Of a DNA stretch of 47,650 nt, positions 26,964-34,721 are shown in pieces (within the stretch, counting starts at the first letter, position 1; every line of letters begins with the position of its first letter). This stretch comes from Acidobacteriota bacterium (lineage in GTDB: Bacteria; Acidobacteriota; Terriglobia; Acidiferrales; UBA7541): positions 1 through 47,650 of the forward strand of contig JACQDE010000059.1 in NCBI GenBank assembly GCA_016201285.1, in the 5' to 3' direction. The translations under genes and the position numbers were made by a program. The notes under the pieces are model-generated. The model did not search any database and had not been told where the DNA came from. It saw only the letters and a program-made list of their open reading frames with translations.

Positions 26964-29644
26964 CAGATGCCACACCGGGTCTTCCGGCGGGTTCTGGGCA
27001 CTGAGGGCGCCGCCGCCGGCGCATCGTCCATCGGCAGGCGGAAACGCCGGATGCCGTCGTACGCATGCAAAGCGGCCGCGACCGCTCCGGCCGTGGGAAC
27101 GAGGCCGATCTCTCCAACGCCTTTGCTCCCGTAGCCGCCTACGTCGTCGGGAACCTCAACCAGAATCACGTCGATCGCGGGCGTGTCCCTGGCCTTGAGA
27201 ATCCCGAGATCGCGCAGTAGGAGGGAATCAGGCTTCCCGTCCGTGCACGGAAATTCTTCGGACAGGGCGTAGCCCAGCCCCATGTGGACTGCGCCTTCGA
27301 TCTGTCCCGCGCACAGCAGCGGATTGATGGCGTGCCCGACGTCGTGAGCCGCCACGACTCGTTCGATGCGGCCATCCTCGCCAAGAAGAACGACCTGTGT
27401 GGCGTAGCTGAAGGTCATGTGGGTCCGAGGATTCGGGACCTGGGCGCCCGGCTTGGTCGTGAAGTCGCAGATGAATTCGTCGCAGTACTCCCGGCCGGCG
27501 AGTTCCTCCAGGGAGTGCTGTTCAAGATCCGCCGCCAGCCTGCGAGCCGCCCGCTGTCCGGCGGCGGCGCTAAGGGCGGTCGCCCGCGAAGCCGTTGTCA
27601 TCCCGCAAAGCACGGCGAGATCGCTGACCGTGCGGACCTGCATCCGCTCGGGAGCCAGGCGCGTCTCCTCGCTCACCACCTGGCGGATGATGGTGAACAG
27701 CCCCTGGCCCATCTCGGTGTAGCCGGTGAGGATTTCCAGTTGGCCTCCGTCGATTACGCGGATCTTGATACGGCCTGTATCGTCCATCCCGTTTCCGATG
27801 CCGGTGTTCTTGATGCCGCAGGCAATCCCGGCATACTTCGCGTTCTTGTAGATTTCCTTGACCGCTTCGAGGGTCTGCCGGATGCCGCAACTCCGGGTCA
27901 TGATCTGGCCGGTGGCAAAAGCATCGCCAGGGCCCAGGAGATTGCGCTCGCGAATGTCGTAACCGTCGATGCCGACTTTCTCGGCAAGTAAGTCGAGCAT
28001 TCCCTCGATGGCAAACGCGGCCTGGTTGGCGCCAAAACCGCGCATGGCGCCGCTCGGCGGGTTGTTGGTGTAGACCGCCTTTGCTTCGATGTCCACGTTG
28101 GGCACACGGTACGGCCCGCAGGAATGGCCGGCGGCTCGCTCGAGCACCTTCCCGCCGACGGATGCATAGGCGCCGGAATCACCGACGATGCGCGCCCGCA
28201 CCGCCAGCAAGCGGCCCTCGGCGTCAGCGCCAACGGTGTAACGCAGGGTGATGGGGTGGCGCTTCGGATGGATGCGGAGAGACTGCTCGCGGGTGAGCAC
28301 GGTTTTTACCGGCCGGCGCAGGAGCTGCACCGCCAGCGCGGTCTGTGCCTGGATGGATAGGTCCTCCTTGCCGCCGAAGGCGCCGCCGCTGGAGGCCAGC
28401 TCCACCTCGACCTGTTCGAGTTCGAGGCCCAGAACGGCGGCGATTTGCAGTTGATCGTCGTGCACGCCCTGGCCTTGCGAGTAAACCTTGATGCCCTCGC
28501 CACTGGGCAGCGCGAGGCACGCTTCGGGTTCGAGGAATGCGTGTTCCACACGCTGGGTAATAAACGTCTGCTCGAGCACGTGCGCTGATGCGATCAGAGC
28601 TGCGTCCACATCGCCGCGGGAAAACGCGCTGACCTCGAGCAGGTTCCCGGATTCCTGCACCGGGGGCGCCGCCGGCTCCAGTGCCGCGAAGGGATCCGTG
28701 ACGGGCTCGAGCACCTCGTACTCCACCGTCACCTGTTCTGCCGCTCTGCGGGCATGGAAGCAGGTATCAGCCACGACTAGGGCCAGGATGTCGCCGACGC
28801 ACCGGGTGGTTTCGCCTGCGGCCACGAAGATCGGCCAGTCTTGAACGATGAGCCCCACGCGACGCGTGCCGGGAACATCCTCCGCCGTGATCACCCGCAC
28901 CACTCCTGGCATCGCCAGTGCTTGAGCGGTGTCGATGCGCAGAACCCTGGCCCGCGGGTGCGCGCTGAGGACCGGCGCAGCATGCAGCATGCCGTCCACT
29001 CGGAGATCGGCAACGTACGGCTTCTCGCCGAGCGCGAGATCGAGGCCGCGATAGCGCGCTGCGCCCTGGCCCACTCCGTGGCTCCCGGTGCCTCGGCAGA
29101 AAGTCGGCGCACGGCTCAAACCAAACTGTTCACCGAAGAAGTCAGGGTGGCGGGGAGTGCTGCGCGCAAAGCGGCCGCCGTTTTCCCGTGCTTCGCCCGC
29201 CGTCTGAATCGCGTCGAGTATGCGGCCGTAGCCGGTGCAGCGGCAGAGGTGCCCCGAAAGCGCCTGGGCCACCGCCTCGCGATTCTGCGCGCACCCCTGC
29301 TCCAGCAGCGAGCACGCGCGCACGAGGATGCCAGGAGTGCAGTAGCCGCATTGGATCGCATCTTCCTGGACGAAAGCCTGGGCCAGCAGGCGGCGTGTCT
29401 CTTCCGGAATGCCTTCGAGCGTAACCACCTCGCGGCCCTCCATCTGCTCCGGCTTGCGCAGGCAGGCGAGCACCGGTCGCCCATCAACCAGGATTGTGCA
29501 GCAGCCGCAATACCCTTGTGGCGCGCAGCCATCCTTGGGCGAGGTGATGCCGCAGCTCTCCCTCAAGACCTCCAGGAAGTGCATCCCCGGCTCGTACGGC
29601 GCCGTGGTCTTCTTTCTGTTCAGAGTGAAGGTGATCTCTGCCAT
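26963..29644 (-). CDS. xdhD: XdhD-like molybdenum hydroxylase, fused [2Fe-2S] and Mo-cofactor domains
   Basis: An 893-aa protein of the xanthine dehydrogenase family. Residues 1-160 carry two [2Fe-2S] sites: CAPQGYCGCCTILVDG with LACL, and QCGYCTPG with CRCTGYGR. The molybdopterin part shows SSGGAFGGKEDLS, MRGFGANQAAFAIEG, GYTEMGQGLF and the catalytic glutamate in GSKGVGEIGLVP. The fusion of the ferredoxin-like and Mo domains without an FAD domain matches E. coli XdhD (about 956 aa). No FAD-subunit gene (YgfM/XdhB type) is in the window. The ATG at 29644 is chosen because upstream residues are arginine-rich and unlike any family member. It heads the operon. Confidence 0.9.
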   Translation of the reverse strand: MAEITFTLNRKKTTAPYEPGMHFLEVLRESCGITSPKDGCAPQGYCGCCTILVDGRPVLACLRKPEQMEGREVVTLEGIPEETRRLLAQAFVQEDAIQCGYCTPGILVRACSLLEQGCAQNREAVAQALSGHLCRCTGYGRILDAIQTAGEARENGGRFARSTPRHPDFFGEQFGLSRAPTFCRGTGSHGVGQGAARYRGLDLALGEKPYVADLRVDGMLHAAPVLSAHPRARVLRIDTAQALAMPGVVRVITAEDVPGTRRVGLIVQDWPIFVAAGETTRCVGDILALVVADTCFHARRAAEQVTVEYEVLEPVTDPFAALEPAAPPVQESGNLLEVSAFSRGDVDAALIASAHVLEQTFITQRVEHAFLEPEACLALPSGEGIKVYSQGQGVHDDQLQIAAVLGLELEQVEVELASSGGAFGGKEDLSIQAQTALAVQLLRRPVKTVLTREQSLRIHPKRHPITLRYTVGADAEGRLLAVRARIVGDSGAYASVGGKVLERAAGHSCGPYRVPNVDIEAKAVYTNNPPSGAMRGFGANQAAFAIEGMLDLLAEKVGIDGYDIRERNLLGPGDAFATGQIMTRSCGIRQTLEAVKEIYKNAKYAGIACGIKNTGIGNGMDDTGRIKIRVIDGGQLEILTGYTEMGQGLFTIIRQVVSEETRLAPERMQVRTVSDLAVLCGMTTASRATALSAAAGQRAARRLAADLEQHSLEELAGREYCDEFICDFTTKPGAQVPNPRTHMTFSYATQVVLLGEDGRIERVVAAHDVGHAINPLLCAGQIEGAVHMGLGYALSEEFPCTDGKPDSLLLRDLGILKARDTPAIDVILVEVPDDVGGYGSKGVGEIGLVPTAGAVAAALHAYDGIRRFRLPMDDAPAAAPSVPRTRRKTRCGI

Positions 29645-30043
29645 TCCTGGCGCCTCACGCCGCACGGTTCGTGTCCCAAGCAGGGAAGAAACTGGTTGAC
29701 GGCACGCCGCGGACTCATTGCGACGATTCCTATCCCGCGGACCGAATGAGCCGCAGTGTCTGAGACTACTGCTCACGGCCCTGCTCGCGCAAGTCAGCTT
29801 CCGGCACCCCTTGACCCACGCTGCTACTCTCCTGCGAGTACGACAGAGGCCAGACAGCAGACTCAAGAAAGCCCTTTCTTATGAGGCGGCAGGCAATGTG
29901 GTTCGCACTCCTTCGGTTAACCTGTCCCACCGACCACGCTTTTCCGCCTAATCTACCCCTCACGGATTGCGCATTCAGTATGCTGAAGACACACACGATC
30001 AGGTCCGCATTGATCTCGCGCCGTCTGGCGTCGCGTGCGCTGC
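29645..30043. other. Intergenic region upstream of the purine-type catabolic operon
   Basis: About 400 bp with no supportable gene. It should contain the promoter for the eight-gene minus-strand operon. I could not find a convincing sigma70 pair, a sigma54 site or a strong palindrome. No regulator gene is adjacent to the operon. Confidence 0.5.
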
Positions 30044-30487
30044 TTAGCGAACGTTCACCGCCACGGTGGCGGATCTGGTGTTTCCGGCGGCATCGACTGC
30101 GGTCAATATATAGGTGGTGTCCTTGTTAGGGGCGACATCGAAACAGCGGCTGAGGGAGGGCCACACGGCGGCGGATGGCGGCTCGATGCGCACGGTCTTC
30201 GCATTGGAGACTCCGTAGCACAACTGCGACGTCTCGCCCCGCCGAATCCTGCCCGGACTGGCATAAAACTGGAGGATCTCGAAACGATTTCCACCCATTA
30301 TCTCAAAGCCGCGCTGGGCCTCGGCGCGTTGCTTTTCCAAAAGCCTCTGCTCGATTTGCCGGTTTTCTTGCCAGCGTGAAAAGAACATCCACCCCGCGTA
30401 AAGCACGGCCACACCGACGACAAACCACCCGTAGTTCGAGAACCTACGGATGCCTGCCTTCGGTTGTTCATCGCCAGGAATCGGCAT
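30044..30487 (-). CDS. Single-TM protein with C-terminal Ig-like beta domain
   Basis: A 147-aa protein with a short cytoplasmic N-terminus, one membrane segment (GWFVVGVAVLYAGWMFF), a charged coiled-coil-like stretch (QENRQIEQRLLEKQRAEAQ) and a C-terminal beta domain (FYASPGRIRRGETSQLCYGV to RSATVAVNV). That domain resembles bacterial Ig-like domains. Two cysteines (QLCYGV and SRCFDV) may form a disulfide. The ATG at 30487 has GAGGAG upstream; upstream residues in the longer frame look non-coding. It follows the radical SAM gene by 189 bp on the same strand. Unknown function. Confidence 0.65.
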   Translation of the reverse strand: MPIPGDEQPKAGIRRFSNYGWFVVGVAVLYAGWMFFSRWQENRQIEQRLLEKQRAEAQRGFEIMGGNRFEILQFYASPGRIRRGETSQLCYGVSNAKTVRIEPPSAAVWPSLSRCFDVAPNKDTTYILTAVDAAGNTRSATVAVNVR

Positions 30488-30589
30488 GCGCGCGCTCCTC
30501 GCCCGGCGCAAAAGTGAATCGGAAGGGCTGGCGGCCCACTCTTCGCGTGCGACCGGCTCGCCCTCAGCGCCGGCGGTCACTCGTGGCTG

Positions 30590-30624
30590 CCCACTTTCCC
30601 CGCGCATTTTGCGCGAAGGGCGGG
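30590..30624. repeat. REP-like hairpin, copy 2
   Basis: An imperfect hairpin from CCCACTTTCC to GAAGGGCGGG with a central ATTTTGC. It shares its centre and its GGGCAAAAC flank with the hairpin at 17096-17130. It lies between the radical SAM gene and the Ig-like protein gene and may act as a weak terminator or a dispersed repeat. Confidence 0.4.
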
Positions 30625-30676
30625 CAAAACTCAATGTGTTGAGCGGAAGAAAGATGGCACGCACTAGGGAACGATT

Positions 30677-31729
30677 TTAGAACTCTCCCGATGCGCCGGA
30701 CTGTGGCAAGAATTCCGCAGCGGGGCGTTCGGCCGCCTGCCCCGCTCGGGGAGCCGGTGTGGCACGGAAGCTGGAGACAATTCCTCCGATTCGCGCCGAG
30801 GTCGTAAAGATCGGCCGGATCGTCACGAAACCCGCAAGCTTGTGATTGGCGATCGCGGCCAACCCCATCGAAGCCACGCAGCCGCAGCGCGAGCAGTCCG
30901 GGTCTCCTCCGAACTGGCAGGGCGTGATTTTCGTTTTCAGGTCTGCCGAGAGCGTCTGCGTGGTACGGGCGAAGATGCATTCCTCCGGGGACTGCGGTGG
31001 CCGGGCAAACTCGCGGATTGCCCCTCGTGCCATATCCAACTTCGGGTAGATCTCACGGAGGCGGAAAAGGTCTTCAATCGCCCGGGCCCGCTCCTCGACC
31101 GAAGGGCACTCCGGCGGATTCGTTCCCCGCTGGGGCGTGAACATGCTCATCCAAACCTTTTTGATCTCCGGCCGCGGAGACCAGAATCGAAAGAACTCCT
31201 CCAGATAGTCCGGGCTTTTCATCATTTGTGAAGTGATGGTGCAGTGGATGACCACGTGATGGCCCGCGATATTCTTCAAAATGCGTTCGTAGGTGGCGGG
31301 CTTTCGCCGCTCGTCGTGCTCTTTCTGGAGGCCATCAATGGACACCACGAGGTTGAAATTCGGAAGTGTCGCCCAGGAGGCCGGGACAGGGCGAAAGGCG
31401 CTGGTCACCACCTGGACAAAAATTCCTCGCTGGTTGAGCTGCGGCAGCAGGATGTCCAGTTCGCGGAGACGCACCAGCGGATCACCGCCGACGATGGAAA
31501 CGTGCAGCGGCCGCTCGCGGTCCACCAGTTGCAGAACGGCTTGCACCAAGTCGTTTCCCTTATGGTCCGCGAGCTGCCGTAGCGTCATCCCGCCACCCAG
31601 GTGCCCCTCTTCATAGGCATAGCAGCCGGGACAATGCAGGGGACATTCCCGGGTGATCTCGATGGACATGCTCGGCGCGCGGCCGGTCAGGATGCGGCCC
31701 CACGCCTTCACCACGTGCATGTAGTTCAT
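30677..31729 (-). CDS. Radical SAM protein
   Basis: A 350-aa radical SAM enzyme. The [4Fe-4S] motif CPLHCPGC (CxxxCxxC) follows ITRE, with the GGDPL motif at VSIVGGDPLVR. The C-terminal region has additional cysteines (PEECIF, TPCQFGG, DCSRCGC), which suggests an auxiliary cluster. The overall layout resembles the MoaA/PqqE/HpnH-type group, but I cannot assign a substrate. The stop codon lies within a sequence resembling the 22-bp repeat found twice around the downstream toxin-antitoxin genes. There is no obvious peptide precursor gene next to it. Confidence 0.85.
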   Translation of the reverse strand: MNYMHVVKAWGRILTGRAPSMSIEITRECPLHCPGCYAYEEGHLGGGMTLRQLADHKGNDLVQAVLQLVDRERPLHVSIVGGDPLVRLRELDILLPQLNQRGIFVQVVTSAFRPVPASWATLPNFNLVVSIDGLQKEHDERRKPATYERILKNIAGHHVVIHCTITSQMMKSPDYLEEFFRFWSPRPEIKKVWMSMFTPQRGTNPPECPSVEERARAIEDLFRLREIYPKLDMARGAIREFARPPQSPEECIFARTTQTLSADLKTKITPCQFGGDPDCSRCGCVASMGLAAIANHKLAGFVTIRPIFTTSARIGGIVSSFRATPAPRAGQAAERPAAEFLPQSGASGEF

Positions 31730-31923
31730 GAAGCCCCATTTCTTCCGTCAGTACGGCGGCTGTCGAGAGCAAGCGGCACCTCAAGGTTGCCGGCTGCCAC
31801 AGCGGTTGGGGTTCTGCGGAGGGGAGCAACTTCACAACAGGCAAAGGCTCGAAATGTCGTGGGTTGCCAGTCTAGCACGGTTCATCAAATGCAAAGGGAG
31901 AAAAGCTGAAGCGGCGCGCCCTG

Positions 31924-31945
31924 GGGGACGATTTCAGAACTCTTC
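31924..31945. repeat. 22-bp direct repeat, copy A
   Basis: Identical over 22 bp to 32657-32678 (begins GGGGACGATTT, ends ACTCTTC). It lies 43 bp upstream of the toxin operator. A third copy with 3 differences is at 30667-30688, over the radical SAM stop codon. Confidence 0.85.
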
Positions 31946-31967
31946 CTTTCCTTTTTCGATTTGCCGC

Positions 31968-31989
31968 ATTGTAATTTATAGGTTACAAT
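31968..31989. promoter_or_regulatory. Palindrome overlapping the toxin start codon, candidate toxin-antitoxin operator
   Basis: A perfect 7-bp inverted repeat, ATTGTAA-N8-TTACAAT, whose right arm runs into the ATG at 31988. Type II toxin-antitoxin operons are typically autorepressed by the antitoxin at such palindromes. Because the site touches the start codon, the transcript may be nearly or fully leaderless. Confidence 0.6.
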
Positions 31990-32331
31990 GAGAACCGTGA
32001 TCGAGATTCGCCATTATGTCACCCGCTCTGGGAAAGACGTATTCGATGACTGGTTGTCCCAACTGGCTGATACTCGCGCCCAGGCAAAGATTGCAAGTCG
32101 AATCAACCGGCTCGCGGCGGGGAATTTTGGCGACTGCAGGCCACTGCGCCAAGGCGTGAGCGAATTGCGGATTGATTGGGGACCCGGCTACAGGGTCTAT
32201 TACGCGGTGCTCGGGAGAGTTTGCGTATTGCTTCTCTGCGGCGGCGACAAAAGAAACAGTCGTCGGACATTGACCGGGCACTCGAATACCTCAAGGACTA
32301 CAAAGAAAGGACCAGACACCATGAAACGTAA
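31988..32331 (+). CDS. RelE/HigB-type toxin (addiction-module killer family), frame shifted at an A-run
   Basis: The first 88 residues (MRTVIEIRHYVTRSGKDVFD to VCVLLLCGGDK) match the phage Gp49/HI1419-type RelE-fold toxins (SRINRLAAGNFGD, LRIDWGPGYRVYY). At A-run 32249-32252 the frame then reads RNSRRTL and continues into the antitoxin. A -1 shift gives KKQSSDIDRALEYLKDYKER, the expected family C-terminus, and a TAA at 32331 overlapping the antitoxin ATG. The normal length would be 114 aa. The change is either a 1-nt loss from an A5 run, a consensus error, or programmed slippage. Annotated here with the restored end. Confidence 0.75.
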
Positions 32332-32620
32332 AGCCAGTAGCTCCCACGACGAGACCATGGTACGGCGGCTCCGCAAAGACCCAGGCTTTGCGGCCGAGTA
32401 CCTCAAAGCCGCGCTAGAAGATGGGGATGAACCCCGCGTACTGCTCATTGCTCTCCGCCACCTTGCTCAAGTGCAAGGCATTGCAAGAGTCGCGAAGGCG
32501 GCCGGCATTGAGCGCGAGAGCCTCTATCGGGCATTGTCCGCTCACGGTAACCCCCGCCTGTCCACGCTGGTTGCCGTCACCAGAGCTATCGGTTTGAAAC
32601 TTACGGTCAAAGCAGCTTAA
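32321..32620 (+). CDS. HigA-type antitoxin (HI1420 / addiction-module antidote family)
   Basis: A 99-aa protein starting MKRKASSSHDE. The helix-turn-helix domain shows VQGIARVAKAAGIERESLYR and LSTLVAVTRAIGLKLTV, and the DPGFAAEYLKAALEDGD segment is typical of this family. It would neutralise the upstream toxin and repress the operon at the palindrome at 31968-31989. Because of the shifted toxin frame, it is also the in-frame tail of a 210-aa continuous ORF from 31988. Independent translation from the ATG at 32321 is still expected (GAAAGGACC upstream). Confidence 0.85.
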   Translation: MKRKASSSHDETMVRRLRKDPGFAAEYLKAALEDGDEPRVLLIALRHLAQVQGIARVAKAAGIERESLYRALSAHGNPRLSTLVAVTRAIGLKLTVKAA

Positions 32621-32656
32621 TAACCTGGCGGCGTGAAAATAAGGCGTGTCGCTCAA

Positions 32657-32678
32657 GGGGACGATTTCAGAACTCTTC
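32657..32678. repeat. 22-bp direct repeat, copy B
   Basis: Identical to copy A at 31924-31945. It lies 36 bp after the antitoxin stop. The two copies bracket the toxin-antitoxin genes with a 733-bp period. Confidence 0.85.
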
Positions 32679-32818
32679 GGTTCCATTTGATTGAGGCAAG
32701 TCTGCTGCTATTCAACCAAGCGTCCCCGGACTAACATGAAATTTGAGAGAGACTGCTGACCTGCCCCCGTTCTTGGGCGCGGTGTGGCCCCGGCCCCTTA
32801 CGCTTCGCGAAAAAAGAA

Positions 32819-32895
32819 TGGCGCGCCTGAGAGGATTTGAACCTCCGACCTCTGGTTCCGGAGACCAGCGCTCTATCCAACTGAGCTACAGGCGC
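32819..32895 (-). tRNA. tRNA-Arg (anticodon CCG)
   Basis: A cloverleaf is visible on the minus strand: the acceptor stem GCGCCTG pairs with CAGGCGC, followed by discriminator G and an encoded CCA (32819-32821). The D-arm is GCTC..GAGC, the anticodon stem CTGGT/ACCAG encloses loop CTCCGGA with anticodon CCG, and the T-arm contains GGTTCAAATCC. Confidence 0.95.
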
Positions 32896-32987
32896 GTCGT
32901 GTGCGTCCCGAATGCTTTCGCGGGACGCGCAGCGATCGAGTTCATTCTACCGCGAGGGCCGGTTCTGCGCCAGAGCGATGAAGCGCG

Positions 32988-34418
32988 CTAGCGTTTCTTG
33001 ACGTCGGCGGCAAACTCCACTTGGTGTTGCGCGTCCACGTCGAACCGGTAGGCTTCCTTCAGCTCGGCCTTCCCGCTGTGCGTAAAGACCAGCACGCGTT
33101 CCCCGTCCGTGCGCACGTGAATAATCCCGAAGCTGGTGCGCTCGAACCCGAAGTACACCTTTTTCGTCTTCTGGTCCACCGAGAGGCCGCGCACGGCGAA
33201 GAAGGCGGCCAGCTCGGTGCAGAAAACCAGGGCGGGATTCCCGCGGGAGGCGCGGCCCAGAGCGCCCATCAGCGTCGCCCGGGGATGGATGTATTCCTTC
33301 TTGGCGCTCTCGTCGCCGGACGAGATCAGGGACACCACCGGCGCGATGGCTTCCAGCGCAGACTGGTCAAAATCCGCCGACCCGTGGTGCGGCACCTTCA
33401 GGATTTCCGACTCGAGCTCTTTCGCCAGCACTTTCTTGCGCAGCGCTTCCATGGACTCCTGGTTGAGGTCGCCGGACAAGAGAAAGCGGACGTTTCCGTA
33501 CTCCAGCCGCAAGACGACGGAGTGCCCGTTGATCGTGTGCGATGCGGAAAACGCGCCGGACTTCTCTTCCCCGGGCAAGGCGACCGTCTTCGGCGGCGTG
33601 TGGAGCAGCGGCAGAGCCGCAACTTTCTTGCCGCCCACGGTCAGCGTTTGCGGGATGGGTCCGTACACGCTCACCTTGATTCCCTCGCTGCTCAGAAAAT
33701 CGAACGCGTCGCCGTCGCCGAAGGCCAGCCGCCGCATCTCGATCGGGCCGTGCTCCGCCCAGTGCCGGATGGACTCCGCCCAGCGCTTGAAGTGCGTGTT
33801 CATCCGCGCGGCGGGCGCCTCGCGCAGGTCGTCCACCAAATCGACGACGGCGCGCCCCGTGGACGTCTCCACAGTGCGGCCGAAGATCTGCTCCACCTTC
33901 AGCTTCTCCGGCCCTTTCACCAAACCGTTGTGGAAGACGCGCCGGGGATGAAGGAAGAGCCGCTTGCGCGGCGTCTTGTGCGTTTCCGACTTGACGATTT
34001 CGGAGAGACCTGCAAAGTGGTCCGCGTCGCCGTGCGTGATGAGCATGGCCTCCACCTCCAGCGGCTGGTCCTGGGAAGTACCGCCAAAGCGCGCCGCGGC
34101 GTACCGCGCAAACAGCTTGTTGTCTCCGCCGTCAATGAACAGCACCTTTCCTTCGGGCGTTTGCAGCACCATCCCGTCGCCCTGCTGAACGTCCACCATC
34201 GAAAACTGCAAGACGCTCTTGGGCTGGGTGGGCAGCTTGCCCTTCACCGTGCCGATCCACGGCTTGCCGTCACGCCCGCGCACCTGCACCCGCGTGCGTC
34301 CGTTTTTTTCGCCGAGGACTTCCACCGGGTCGCCCCAGGCCAGGACGATGGTTTCCTTTTCGTTTTCTTCCCCGACCACCTTGACGAGATCTTCCGCGAT
34401 GTAGGCCGCTGCTGGCAT
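32988..34418 (-). CDS. SH3-like plus metallo-beta-lactamase (ComEC C-terminal type) protein
   Basis: A 476-aa protein without signal peptide. Residues 1-65 look like a small SH3-like beta domain (ETIVLAWGDPVEVLGE, TRVQVRGRDGKPWIG). The rest is a metallo-beta-lactamase domain as in the ComEC C-terminal region: MVDVQQGDGMVLQTP, GKVLFIDGG, the metal motif THGDADHFAGL (His129, Asp131, Asp133, His134), LLSGDLNQ and VPHHGS (His344-His345). ComEC-type domains are linked to nuclease activity on incoming DNA, but no channel domain is present here. The start has GGAGGAGGAAC directly upstream of the ATG at 34418. It is a stand-alone gene; function unknown. Confidence 0.82.
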   Translation of the reverse strand: MPAAAYIAEDLVKVVGEENEKETIVLAWGDPVEVLGEKNGRTRVQVRGRDGKPWIGTVKGKLPTQPKSVLQFSMVDVQQGDGMVLQTPEGKVLFIDGGDNKLFARYAAARFGGTSQDQPLEVEAMLITHGDADHFAGLSEIVKSETHKTPRKRLFLHPRRVFHNGLVKGPEKLKVEQIFGRTVETSTGRAVVDLVDDLREAPAARMNTHFKRWAESIRHWAEHGPIEMRRLAFGDGDAFDFLSSEGIKVSVYGPIPQTLTVGGKKVAALPLLHTPPKTVALPGEEKSGAFSASHTINGHSVVLRLEYGNVRFLLSGDLNQESMEALRKKVLAKELESEILKVPHHGSADFDQSALEAIAPVVSLISSGDESAKKEYIHPRATLMGALGRASRGNPALVFCTELAAFFAVRGLSVDQKTKKVYFGFERTSFGIIHVRTDGERVLVFTHSGKAELKEAYRFDVDAQHQVEFAADVKKR

Positions 34419-34721
34419 CGTTCCTCCTCCGCCGTTCCGCTCACTCCGAAAGCGCCAACGCCATGGCCGTGCGTGCCGTGTCGAAGGATTGTCCTCTTGG
34501 GTGTCGCGTTGGATTCGCTTGCCGGCCCGGAACGCTTTGTATGGCTGGGAGTGGATTATAGATGTATTTCTTCCGAAGTAAAGTCCAAAGACAGTGACCC
34601 TCGCCGGCGGCTCGGCGCCCCGGTCGAGACGAAGGACCCGGCGCAAGAAAAATCCCCGCCAGCCCGAGGCTCGGACCGGCGGGGAGGAGGGACGCAAGGC
34701 AGCGTCGCGCCGGAGAGAACT

